Of a stretch of DNA of 64,000 bases, positions 31,909 to 42,681 are shown in pieces. Numbering within the stretch: position 1 is the stretch's first letter; each line of letters opens with the position of its first letter. This DNA is from Porphyra umbilicalis (lineage: Eukaryota > Rhodophyta > Bangiophyceae > Bangiales > Bangiaceae): positions 248,001-312,000 of the forward strand of contig KV918789.1 in the NCBI GenBank assembly GCA_002049455.2. The letters run 5' to 3'. The notes beneath the pieces were generated by a model. It saw only the letters and a program-made list of their open reading frames with translations. It was not told where the DNA came from and did no database searches. Made by a program: the position numbers and the translations under genes.

Positions 31909-33843
31909 CTTTTGCGTTGTGGGAACATGTTTGCATTGAGTTTACTACATTCATTTACTTCTTTGAGACACGTGGTGCTCGAGTGGGATGGATTCCAAGT
32001 ATGACGTGGGACGTAGGTGCAAAAAAAAAAGAAACATCCGGAGAAGCCGCGGCCCTCGCACCGGCGTCGCCACCACCAGGACGCAAAGGGAGAACCACCG
32101 CCGGCGCTTTGTGCCGTCGGCGCCGTCGGCGGCAGCCACCAGCGCGTGCAGCCCCGCGGCGGCGACGGTAGCGGCGGCGGCCGACGGACGGCGGCCCAGT
32201 GGGGTGCGGGGACTGCGGCACGGGACGCCGTGGAGCGGCCACGGGCACGCCACCGCCGCTTGCGCCGCCGCCGCCCCCGCCCACGCCGCCGCCGCCGCCA
32301 CCGCGCGCCGTCGACGTTGCAGGCACGGACGGTGACATCCATGGCAACGGCAACGGCGGAGGCGGTTAGGACCGTGGCGTCCACAGCGGTTGACGCGACG
32401 GTCGCCCCTGCAGGGGCGGCGAGTGCGTCGCTGCCGTGGTCGCCAACGGCAGTCTGGCCGCAGGGACCCGCCGCTCTTGCGGCCGCCGCGCCCCCCCGCC
32501 AAAAGCGTTGGCAACGCGCCGCCCGTGCCGCCGCGGCCGCCATTGCCGACGCGCAGGGGCGGGCGCCGCGCCACGGTGCGGCAGCGGCGGTGGCAGAGAA
32601 CCCCCCCCCCCCCCCCCCCGCCAACCCCCCCGCCGTGCCGCCGCGGCCGCCATTGCCAACGCGCAGGGGCGGGCGCCGCGCCACGGTGCGGCAGCGGCGG
32701 TGGCAGAGACCCCCCCCCCCCCCCCCCCCGCTAACCCCCCCGCCGTGCCGCCGCGGCCGCCATTGCGGACGCGCAGGGGCGGGCGCTGCGCCACGGTGCG
32801 GCAGCGCCGGTGGCAGAGACACTTTCCCCTCCGTTCCCCGCCACCCCCCCCCCCCCAACCAGCCCGCGGCCCATCCCGTCGCCGTCGGCCGCTGCACACA
32901 GCACCGACCGCCCGCCACCGTCGTCCCCGCCGTGCATCGCCGCCAACAGCGTCGGCGGCACGCTGCCCGTGTCGCCGCCGCCAGCGTGGCCGTTGCGTCA
33001 CCGGGCGCGATAACGCCGCGCCGCGGCCGCAGCAGCGGCGGCGAGGGTGGAAAGCTCGGCTGCGCCGCGCTCAAGCCGCACTAGCCGCCCGGCAGCGGTC
33101 GGCGCAGCGGGCGCGCCGCGCCGCTAGTACCGGCCCACGACCCCCGCCGCTGTTGACCGCGGCGGCGTGCTCTCCGGCGCTTCCGCAGCCGCCCTGACGC
33201 GCTGCCGCTCCGCCGCCGCCGGCGCCGCCGGCAATGGCGCGGTAGCAAAGAGCGGCACCGCGTCGGTGGGCGCCGACGTCGGGGCGGAGGGGGGGGTTAG
33301 ACGCGAAACTGGCGGCGAAATGGCAGGTACGGAGCGACGATCGTGGAGTAAAGGGGGAGGTGGTGCGGCAGATCGTCGCGGGAGGGGCGGCCTTCGCGCG
33401 GGGCTGATCCCCATGCGAGAAAGCGAACATCCCCCGCGCCCTCTCGTGCCATTTGAGCGGTGGCGTTGAGATACGAAGCACGGACCGCAAGACATGTGCA
33501 TATATTTGCGCCACAAAATTTGAGAACGCGAGACGGGCGTCTTACGGGGGCTGTACAGTCAGTCACGCGACCCATAATTTGAACATGCCCACATACTCCA
33601 AAAACAACGCCGATATCGGCAGAACTATTTCTATTTTATTGTCGCACTGTCATGCTGGCCGAGAACATTCGATGAAGTGTACTCGGCGCTCACCGCTCAC
33701 CACACGTTCGCTTGCGGCTCCGAACTCGGGCCTGCGGCGACGTGCGGACGGGCGGCCCACACCGGGCAGCAACGCTCGCCCGCGCCTACCGCTGCCCGCC
33801 TGTTGCCCCCCGCCGTCGCCCGCGGGCTGGCACCGCGGTCCCC
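31909..33843. other. No supported gene; GC-rich with poly-C tracts
   Basis: The first ~110 bp after H3 are AT-richer and probably its 3' flank. No histone-type 3' stem-loop was identified. 32,020-33,300 is CCG/GCC-rich with every frame open, and includes the 110-bp tandem repeat listed separately. 33,450-33,680 is less GC-rich and shows nothing recognisable. Confidence 0.4.
32524..32825. repeat. 110-bp tandem repeat, three units
   Basis: CGTGCCGCCGCGGCCGCCAT begins at 32,524, 32,634 and 32,744, exactly 110 bp apart. Each unit holds a long C run (32,600-32,619 and 32,710-32,729 in the first two). The third loses the C run. Confidence 0.9.
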
Positions 33844-35058
33844 TCACCCGCGGCTGTTGGTGCCCGCGGTGGCCCCCGCGCTTGCGCCGCCGTCTGCTGG
33901 CTCGCGGCTGTCGCCGCATGCCGTCGCCCCGGCGCTGGCGCCGCGGTCCCCTCGCCCGCGGCTGTTGCTGCCCGCGATTGCCTCCGCGCTGGCGCCGCGG
34001 TCCCCTCGCCCGCGGCTGTTGGTGCCCGCGGTTGCCCCCGCGCTTGCGCTGGCGTTTGCTTGCTCGCGGCTGTCGCCGTGTGCCGTCGCCCCGGCACTGG
34101 CGCCGCCGTCCCCTCGCCCGAGGCTGTTGCTGCCCGCGGTTGCCTCCGCGCTGGCGCCGCGGTCCCCTCGCCCGTGGATTTTGGCGCCTGCGGTTGCCCC
34201 CGCGCTTGCGCTGGCGTTTGCTCGCTCGCGGCTGTCGCCGCGTGCCGTCGCCCCCGCGCAGGCTCCGCGGTCCCCGCGCCTGCGGCTGTTGGTGCCCGCG
34301 GTTGCCTCCGCGCTTGCGCCGTTGTCTGCTGGCTCGCGGCTGTCGCCGCGTGCCGTCGCCCCTGCGCTGGCACCGCGGTCCCCTCGCCCGCGGCTGTTGC
34401 TGCCCGCAATTGCCGCCGCGCTGGCGCCGCGGTCCCCGCGGTCGCGTAATTTGGTGCCCGCGGCTGCCCCCGCGCTTGCGCTGGCGTCTGCTCGCTCGCG
34501 GCAGTCGCCGCGTGCCGTCGCCCCCGCGCTGGCGCGGCGGTCCCCTCGACCGCGGATGTTGGTGCCCGCGGTTGCCCTCGCGCTTGCGCTGGCGTCTGCT
34601 CGCTCGCGGCTTTCGCCGCGTGCCATCGCCCCCGCGCTGGAGCCGCGGTCCGCTCGCCCGCGGCTGTTGGTGCCCGCGGTTGCCCCCGCGCTTGCGCCGC
34701 CGTCTGCGCACTCGCGGCTGTCGCCGCCCGCCGTCGCCCCCGCGCTGGAGCCGCGGTCCCCTCGCCCGCGCCTGTCGCTGCCCGGCGTCGCCCACGCGTT
34801 TACGCCGCGCTCTCTGCGCCCGCGAGCTTCGCGGTGCCGTCGGCTTGGTCTCGGCGACGTTTTCGACCAGGCGGGGCTTATGGAGCAGGGGGTGGCGACC
34901 GTTGGCGTCGACGCGTGGGCGTCGGACTCTGCGACGCGTGGGGCGTTGGGCTGGTGGAGAGGCGGCGGCACAAGGACGGCACGCCGCGCGACTGTGTGTG
35001 GTCCGTCGCAGGGTGCTTGCGGCAGGCAACGGTCGTCTATGTGCACCGAGAAAGACAT
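33844..35058 (-). CDS. Candidate 18-residue-repeat protein
   Basis: An ATG at 35,058 opens MSFSVHIDDRCLPQAPC and a 404-codon frame ending at 33,844. About 80 residues of mixed sequence lead into Ala/Ser/Gly/Arg repeats of 18 residues, such as GRGDRGASAGATARGDSR. The repeats are encoded by the 54-bp minisatellite. Because the array length unit is divisible by three and lacks stops, the opposite strand and other frames are also open, so the coding claim rests only on the non-repetitive start. Confidence 0.25.
   Translation of the reverse strand: MSFSVHIDDRCLPQAPCDGPHTVARRAVLVPPPLHQPNAPRVAESDAHASTPTVATPCSISPAWSKTSPRPSRRHREARGRRERGVNAWATPGSDRRGRGDRGSSAGATAGGDSRECADGGASAGATAGTNSRGRADRGSSAGAMARGESRERADASASARATAGTNIRGRGDRRASAGATARGDCRERADASASAGAAAGTKLRDRGDRGASAAAIAGSNSRGRGDRGASAGATARGDSREPADNGASAEATAGTNSRRRGDRGACAGATARGDSRERANASASAGATAGAKIHGRGDRGASAEATAGSNSLGRGDGGASAGATAHGDSREQANASASAGATAGTNSRGRGDRGASAEAIAGSNSRGRGDRGASAGATACGDSREPADGGASAGATAGTNSRG
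33845..34790. repeat. 54-bp minisatellite with 108/162-bp higher order
   Basis: Basic units of 54 bp contain CCGCGGTCCCC(T/G)CGCCCGCGG. The variant CTCGCGGCTGTCGCC recurs at 33,901, 34,063, 34,225, 34,333, 34,495 (variant), 34,603 and 34,711. The steps are 162, 162, 108, 162, 108 and 108 bp, all multiples of 54. Confidence 0.85.
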
Positions 35059-35165
35059 AAGTGTAGGAAAAAACAACCCCGAAGAGGGTTAAAAAAAAAA
35101 AACTTTCGTTATCACCGAGCTGCTGCTACATGTCACAAAGCACAAAGCAATACACAGTCGCTACG

Positions 35166-35975
35166 CTACTCATTGTCCGTGGTGGTGGTGGTCGTCGTGT
35201 CAGACTCGCTACTTTGGTCAAGGAAGCGGGTTGTATCCAGCTGCTTGTTGAGAGCCGCAGAAGCGGCGCGCTGCATCGCGACTTGCGACTTGCGGCCACG
35301 CTGGTTGTCGCCCCCCCTGCTGCCGCGAGCCGGCTGCGCCGCCGGCGACTTCGTCTCCGCCGCCAGAGCCGTTGCAGCAGCAGTATCTGCTGCCACACGC
35401 GCCGCCGGTGGGTCCTCCCCCGGCGGCGCGTTAGCTCCGGCGGCAGAGCCGGCCGCCGGCGGCGCCGACGACGACGCATGAGCCGCGAGAGTCGTGACTT
35501 CCATGGCGGCCACGCCATCGCCAACTTCCACAACATGGATATTATGAGCAGCACTGCGCGCCGGCGGCGCAGGCGTGGGAGCCGGTGCAGGGGGCGCCGC
35601 CAGGCCAGAAGCTTGCATCATCTTAAGCATAACAGCTTGCCGGTACTGTGCCGCCTCGGGCGTGTGACGCATCGAGGGAGAGTCAAAAAAGAAAAGTGCA
35701 GTGCGCTCTTGCTGCGCAACGGTCAACTTGTCCACCGCCGCCGTGCTCGCCTTGACCTGCTTCTCCATTCCAGCGTCCTTCGACCTCATCAGCTTGGCGG
35801 CCTTGATGCCGCCCGGGCGGCTCTGATACCCCTTGTTGCGCGAGTTCGGGCTGCTCGTGCTCCCGCTCTCGCCGTCCTCGTCTGAATAGTCGCCCAGGTC
35901 CACACTCGCGTCGTCCGCCGTGTTGGCCGCGCCGCTGAACTTGTCAGATGGGCGCAAAACGCGCCAGCACCCCAC
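35166..35975 (-). pseudogene. C-terminal half of a NAM/Myb-like (Harbinger partner) protein, split by gypsy 2
   Basis: The frame begins without an ATG at the gypsy target site and runs 269 codons to 35,166. It shows the pattern of NAM-associated / Harbinger ORF1 proteins: CWRVLRPSDKF, an acidic Ser/Asp stretch, SRPGGIKAAKLMRSKDAGM, then a helical segment with MRHTPEAAQYRQAVMLKMM, and an Ala/Pro-rich tail. Across the 8.97-kb insertion the frame joins smoothly with 44,958-45,250 (minus): the target duplication supplies a shared Lys-Trp junction. Such proteins bind DNA and help the transposase enter the nucleus. The frame is otherwise undamaged, so the insertion may be recent. Confidence 0.55.
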
Positions 35976-35981
35976 CCACTT

Positions 35982-36375
35982 TGTGGTATTAATAACGTTA
36001 GTTCAATTACCAGTTTACTGAGACCGACCGTAGCCAAGCAATAAAGCGAGTTCTATCGCCGTCGCGGCGAGGAAGAAGACCTCTTGTTGAAGGGAATCCG
36101 ATGGGGAGCCGGGTGGTGCCCACGACGGCGACCCCGGACCCACGGTGGTTTAATACAAACAACGGCACTGGTCGATCGACCATCCGATCAAGCGATCGTA
36201 ATGAGTGCCGGCAGACAGATAAGACAGGCAAGCAAACAAGCAAATAAAAAATAAACAATGCGGAAGTAACCCCCCAAAGGGCGTGCCACAAGCCGAGTCA
36301 CACACATCCGTGGATTCGGCCAGTCAAAGGGGCTACTCATGGCTAATTGCCAATTGGTAGCAGAGATATGCTACA
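35982..36375 (-). repeat. Gypsy element 2, 3' LTR
   Basis: 394 bp, inverted relative to 14,971-15,358. It ends at GCTACA (36,375) beside the polypurine-like TTGGAGGTA of the interior (minus strand). Confidence 0.95.
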
Positions 36376-38019
36376 TACCTCCAACGCGAGATTCGAACCG
36401 TCCCGGTGAGATCCGAGGATGGTGAAACCCGATTGGGCGATCGCGGACTCTTACGGGCCCGCGCGGGCGTAACTGCCCGGGCGGCGGGAGTCGCGAAGGG
36501 GCGCGCCGCTCAGTCCCGATTGGGGGGAGGTGGCGGTTCGCCGGCGTCGGCCGCGACCGTCCGATCACGCACGCGCGTGCGTGCGTGGCGGGCAGGTTGA
36601 TCTGTGGGTCCGCTCGACGCTTACGCGTAGGCGTGCCGGCGCGGGCGGTTCCACGCGTGTGGGTACGTTGGTGCGGGGGCGGGCGCGGGTGCCAGGGTTA
36701 AGACCCATGTTCGCGGCGGCGCGTCGAGCAGCACGTGCTGGGGTGTCCATCGTCGGTGCCGTGTGGCGCCAGCTTCGTCGGGGTTTGACTACCCCGGCGA
36801 GAAGGCGAAAGCCGGGACGCGGGTGCTTGTTGCCGAGGGGAAGAGGGGGGGGGGGGGTGCGTGCCCTGCGGCCGGTTACCACCGTGTCTTGTGCGGGTCT
36901 CCGTTTGTCGGCACGGGGCAATCCCGTGTCATCGTGCTCGCGCACAGGTTGAGGCCTAACGGCAAGGTTGAGTAGGGGTGCGCCGCCGCAAGGTGGCACA
37001 CCGCGAGGTGGTGGGCCCAGTGAGTGTGGGTTTGCGCTGGGTGGGGGGGGCGGCGCGCACGGCGGCAAGGGCGGCAAGCCCGGCGGCGACGGCGGCAAGG
37101 GCGGCAAGCCCGGCGGCGACGGCGGCAAGGGCGGCAAGGCGCAAGGAAGGCAAGGTCGGCAAGGGCGGCAAGGCGCAAGGAAGGCAAGGTCGGCAAGGGC
37201 GGCGAGGTCGGAAACGCGGGCGGCGCGCCCTGCGGCATGGCACAAGGGCGGCAAGGGCGGCAAGTCCGGCGGTGCGGGCGGCGCGCCCGGTGGCCAAGCT
37301 CGGCGGCGGCAAAGGTGGCACGCCCGGCTGTGCGGGCGGCATGCCCGTTGGCCAAGCGCGGCGGCGCCGGTGATTTGCCTTGCGGCGCGGGCGGTTTTTG
37401 CCTTGCGGCGAGGGTGACAACAGCCGGCGGCGCGGGCGTCTAGGGCCGGCAGCGCGGGCAAGAGCGGCATTGGCCTGCCACGCGGGCGGTTTGCCTTGCG
37501 GCGCAGGCAAGGGTGGCAACGGCCGGCGACGCGGGCGATTTGCCTTGCGGCGCAGGCAAGGGCGGCAACGGCCGGCGACGCGGGCGATTTGCCTTGCGGC
37601 GCAGGCAAGGGCGGCAACGGCCGGCGACGCGGGCGATTTGCCTTGCGGCGCAGGCAAGGGCGGCATTGGCCTGCGACGCGGGCGATTTGCCTTGCGGCGA
37701 GGGCGTCGAGGGCCAGCATTGGCCTGCGACGCGGGCGATTTGCCTTGCGGCGAGGGCGTCGAGGGCCGGCATTGGCCTGCGACGCGGGCAGGTCGCCTGG
37801 CGGCGCGGTTGACGACAGCCGTTGGCGCGGGCGATTCGCCTTACGGCGCGGGCAAGGGTGGCAACGGCCGGCGACGCGGGCGATTTGCCTTGCGGCGCGG
37901 GCGTCGAGGGCCGGCATTGGCCTGCGACGCGGGCGGTTCGTCTTGCGGCGCGGGCGTCGAGGGCCGGCAACACGGGCAAGGGCGGCAACGGCCGGCGGCG
38001 CGGCGCACGTGGCTCACGC
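36376..38019 (-). repeat. Gypsy 2 3' region with 49-bp minisatellite
   Basis: Corresponds to 29,317-30,475 of element 1. 37,060-37,320 repeats GGCAAGGGCGGCAAG-type units. About 37,480-38,000 is a 49-bp minisatellite: GCGGGCGATTTGCC recurs at 37,531, 37,580 and 37,629, then with longer steps. A G run lies at 36,845-36,856. No gene is supported. Confidence 0.7.
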
Positions 38020-38205
38020 CGTTGCGGGTGACGGACCCGATGTCGTTTGGTCCACCGACCCGGAGACGTATGTTCGCCTCAGCCTCGCGGCTCGATCTGC
38101 GCGCACGTTGGCCCGACCGAGGTGGTCGATGGGATCCCGGTCATTGCTGACCAGAGTCCGTACGACATTTGCGTCCGCAACGGCGCTCGCGCGCACACTC
38201 GGCGT
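38020..38205 (+). pseudogene. Remnant of the antisense gene in gypsy 2
   Basis: Translates to pieces matching the start of the antisense product of element 1: a Ser-Thr-Asp-Pro-Glu block, then, after a frameshift, VVDG(I/V)P and CVRNGARAHTRR (element 1: CVRNRARAHTRR). The match stops abruptly near 38,205, where the pol 3' end begins, marking a deletion of everything between about 26,405 and 28,275 in element 1 coordinates. Confidence 0.7.
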
Positions 38206-38224
38206 ATCACTTCGCAGTTTCCTG

Positions 38225-41200
38225 TCAGTCATCATAGCGATGAAGGAAGTGGCATGCCAGCATGGTCCATGGTGTGGGATTTGCATCCCTTGAGTCTGCT
38301 GATAAAAGCACTTCGTACTCGAAACATGCACGTATGGCAGTAGCGTACCAACTGGTGTTGGTCCATTGTGGTATTACCACGGTTGCTTCCTCTGTGGTTG
38401 TTACCAAGCGTCGAAGGACTGAGTCCAAGTGTTGCACCGGAGGTACCAGAAACCCGTTGGGGAGCACTGGTACGGGGGGATCGCTCCCGATGAGTGTCGC
38501 CTGCGCGGACTTCGGCCACACATATGTGTACGGACCGTAAACACGGTTCAACCGAGGGAAATGCCGCAAGGCAAGTTGCGGATCATACGCAAAGTGGCGC
38601 GTCATGGACGGCAGAGTGGTCTTGAGCCACGCAACAGGAATTACTTCCTTAATTGCAACGTCTGTACTTGACTCTGTCCACGAGACGTCGGCATGGATAA
38701 CTCCGTCACCGGTAACATGGACATGTTGGATAGTGGGTATCCACGTGGAGTCCATGACGATGTTGGCCACGGTTGTGAGCCCGGCCTGTCGGCGACTTCG
38801 TCGCGTTGGCGTTTGCCATTCGTACCCGGGTACATGCTTCTTCTTCTGTCGAAGGAAACGCACCACCAGGTTGCGGGGGAGGTTCTCCAGGGGTTCCCAG
38901 GTGTCGTCGTTCGACCCGTAGTCGAACCAGCGCACCTTAGCGCTATAGCTGTCACCCGTCTGGCGTAAGCCTAGGAGTTTGTCGATCACATACTCATCGG
39001 CAGTTGCCGGGGGTGACTTGCGTTGGACTGGACAATCTAGCAGCGGGTGTGGAACCCTGTCCGTCGTCGTTGGACGAGGAGCTGGGGTGAAATGGTCACT
39101 GCTGACGCGTTTCTCCTCGCCGTCAATGTCAATGACAAACGTGGAGGCGTCCGCGTCCGCGTCGACGACCACGAAGGGGCCAATGGCTTTGCTTTGCAGC
39201 TTGTTTTGCCGATCGTGGTTGGTCGTGTATACGTAGTCGCCGATCTTGACGTCCGCATTGCGGGTTGCGACCCGATGGTCGAAGCTACGTTTGTAACGTT
39301 GTTGCGTCTTACGCAAGGCCTCGACCACGATGGGGATCTGCTTGCGCAGGCGGGCCATGAACTCGCGCTTGCGAGCTAGGGGTGACCCATCCTTGAGCGT
39401 TCCCTTATTGGTAAGCGGAGTGCCCGGGGGCAAGTTGCGAACCGTGAGGTTGGGGATCCGCCTTGGGATAACAAGCTCAAATGGGGCGATGCCCGTCGAC
39501 CGATGTGGTTGGCTGTTATACGCCATGGTGATTACCGGGAGTAGCTCATCCCATCGTGATGGGTCGTCGGCGACGTAGTGTCGCAGCTGCGTAGCCATGG
39601 TACGGTTGTACCGTTCAACTTGCCCATTGGTTTGGGGATGATACGCCGTGGTGCGAACCGTTTCAATGCCAAGCATTTTCATCACAGCGATGAAGAAGTT
39701 CGACATGAACTGGGGCCCTTGGTCCGATAGGATTCGGTCCGGTGGCCCGTAGGCTGACACCTACGCGTCGATGATGGCTGACGCCACTGACATAGCCGTG
39801 ATTCGCCGCAAGGCGACGCACTTGGTGAGCTTGGCGAAGCGGTCGGTGATAACCAAGATGAAGCGGTTGCCCTTCTTGGAGGCCGGGATGGGCCCAAAGA
39901 TGTCAAAGGATAGCTCCGTGAGAGGCTCGGTAGCCTGGAACAGGGTCAAGGGCGTGGTGTGTCGCCGCAAGGCGAGGCGGTTTTGCGCACACGTTGTGCA
40001 TTTGGTGATGGTCGAATGAATATCCGTCACCATTGAAGGCCAGTAGTATGCCTTACGCATTGTGTAGTACATCCGGTTCATACCAGGATGGGCGGCCACG
40101 GTTGCGTGGTGCTCGAGGGTCAACACGCGTTCGCGTAGCGACTTTGGAATAACCAATTGTTTGCCGTAAGGCGCACGGCGGTACAGATCGTGATGCTCAT
40201 CGCGGAAGAAGGCCTTGGCCGTTCCGCGCTCCACGCGAGTGGACATCTCGACGCAAAAGTCATTTGTTTGTTGTGCTTCGACAACGTTGTCGAACTCCAC
40301 CGGTTCCGGTGTGTCGGTACCCGTGTACCTCCCCGTTCTTAAGCCGTTGGCCGTCTCGGCCAACGCCAGACAAGGTATATCATCATGGATATCTTCTGGC
40401 GGCGCCACCGTAGAGGCGCGCGACAGGAAGTCGGGCAAGTGGTGCGATGCACCTGGTTTATAAACCATATCGAATGTGTATTCGGAAAGGCGAAGTCGCC
40501 ACCGCATCAAGCGTCCGCTTGAGTCGGTCGTGCTGTAGATCCAGCTAAGTGCTTGGTGATCCGTTCGGATGAGGAACCGTTGTCCGTCGAGGAAGTGCCT
40601 CAACTTGAGGACAGCCCACACAACGCCGAGGCATTCTCGCTCCGTGGTGGAGTAGTTTTGCTCTGCAGCAGTGAGTCCTCGGCTCCAATACCCGACAGGG
40701 TGAAGCAGTTCGCCCGGCTCCTCTTGGAGGAGGGTACAACCAACTTGGTCGGCGCATGCGTCCACGTCAACGACGAGCTTCCGATTGGCCTTCGGCAAGG
40801 CAAGTACCGGTGGGCACAACAGTGCGTTGCGAAGGTCCTCGAAGGCGGCGATAGCCACGTCCGTCGGTGGTGGTAAATCCGGTGGGATCTCGGCCCTAGT
40901 CAGGGCGTTCAGGGGCTTTGCTCGTTTGGCAAAGTCTTTGACAAACCGTTGATAGACGTTGCACATGCCCAAGGAGCTTTTCAGCTGGGTCATTGTGGTT
41001 GGGAACTTGGCATGCTTCAGAGCATCCACGTTCTTGTTGTGCACGTGCAGTTGCCCGGGGCGGACAATGTGTCCTAGGTACTCGACCTCATCGGAGAACC
41101 ACGTGCACTTTTCCAAGTTGAGGGTGACCCCGGCTTCGCGGAGGCGGTGAAGAACCGTGTCAACGTCTTTGACGTGTTGTTCCGCGATTGCGGAGAAGAT

Positions 41201-42676
41201 GATGACATCGTCTAAGTAGACGAGGCATATCTGCCACTTCAAACCCGAGAGGATAATATCCAACGCGCGCTGAAAGGTAGCGGGCGCGTTCGTCAAGCCG
41301 AAAGGCATGGATAACCAGTGGTATATCCCACAGTACGTCGTGAACGCCGTCTTCTCTTGGTCTTCCTTGCGTAAGGGTACTTGCCAGTACCCCGCGGTGC
41401 AGTCGAGGGACGTGAACACCTGGGCATCTCCCGAGGAGTCGAGGCAGTCCTCCATCCGAGGCAAGGGATAAGCATCCTTCTTGGTGATGTTGTTTAACCG
41501 AAGATAGTCGACACAGAATCGGGCTTTGCCGTTCTTCTTTGGTACAATTACCACGGGACTTGCCCAAGCACTATGGCTAGGGGCAATGACGTTGAGCTTC
41601 AACATCTTGTTGATCTGATCAGCGATGATCTGCCGTTTGAACGGCCCGGGCAGGTAGGGTTGGGCCCGTATGGGCAGAGCGTCGGGAGGAGTGACGATGG
41701 CGTGCTCCGTAGCACGGATGACGCCAAGGGTTCCATCCCACATAGACGAATGCGTCTTCAGCATGTCTCGAATCTGCTTGTGCAGGTACTCGGGTGCCTC
41801 ACTGAGGTCGAGGTCCTCGAGTGGGTCACGACTCGCGTCGTCCGATGAGTTATCGGTTCCACCCTTTGGGGTGTTGTCATCCAAGACGGCGGAGAGCATC
41901 GGCCCTTGGTAGGGTTCTGCAAACCCCAAGGTAGAGTTCTTGCGAACAATGACTTGGTCCTTGCCGAAGTTGCATAACTTGACCAGGAATGGTTCGTCCG
42001 GTTTGACGATGGCGATGCCGCGGGCGACTGCCATGGACTTGTGTCGGCACAACCGAATGTTCAGTGTGATGGTAACCATACCAGGCGTGTCGCACGTGGC
42101 CATGATCCACTCCTCCTTGTGTCCGTTGACACGCACCTGTTTGCAGGCTCGAACCCGAGCGGGTTTATCTTGCCAGTGGCGGTCCCACGCGCTGTCGTTA
42201 AGACAAGCTAAGATCGGCGTTGGCCGAGGTTGCTCTTCCGTGCATCGCACGTGCTCTTGCCAGACGATCTTGCGCAAGCGCGGCAGAATGCCCTTGATGT
42301 TTTGTTCAATGAACTCGGTGCCAAGAATGCACGGGACTGACAAGTTGTCGGCAACGAGGAATTGGTCAAATAGACGCACACCTCCGGTGTCTACATACAG
42401 ATGTATGGCATACTTCGTCACAAGACGATTGTTGTTTGCATCTCGGATGCGCGGAAGCGTAGTCAACTCTTCGGCGTAAGCCATCCAGTTCGAAGGGAGA
42501 ACACTAGTTCGCACTATGTTCACCCCAGCGCCCGTGTCTAAGACAGGGCGGCAACTTCGCATTACGCGCAGGCATGGGCCTAACGTGGCTGCGATCTCAT
42601 AGTGCTGAAGGGCACGACGTAAGAGTCTTGTCACCGTACGCTTTCGCGTTCCGCCGGGCAACCCCAAGTCGGGCAC
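38225..42676 (-). pseudogene. pol: Gypsy element 2 pol, one nonsense codon
   Basis: Near-complete polyprotein starting around GTG 42,676. Contains protease LDTGAGVNIV, reverse transcriptase (VDYLRLNN, FGLTNAPATFQ, YLDD), RNase H (TDHQALSW), integrase (H2C2 finger, FDIFGPIPASKKG, TAYHPQTNGQVERYNR), a chromodomain, and a C-terminal tail with IPQWTNTSWYATAIRACF. TAG at 39,761-39,763 interrupts the integrase core where element 1 has Trp. Otherwise about 1,480 codons are open. Functions in reverse transcription and integration. Confidence 0.92.
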
Positions 42677-42681
42677 CCGGC

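Noticed and set aside
37480-38000. CRISPR-like array
   Set aside because: The 49-bp period is a contiguous minisatellite with no unique spacers, in eukaryotic retroelement DNA.
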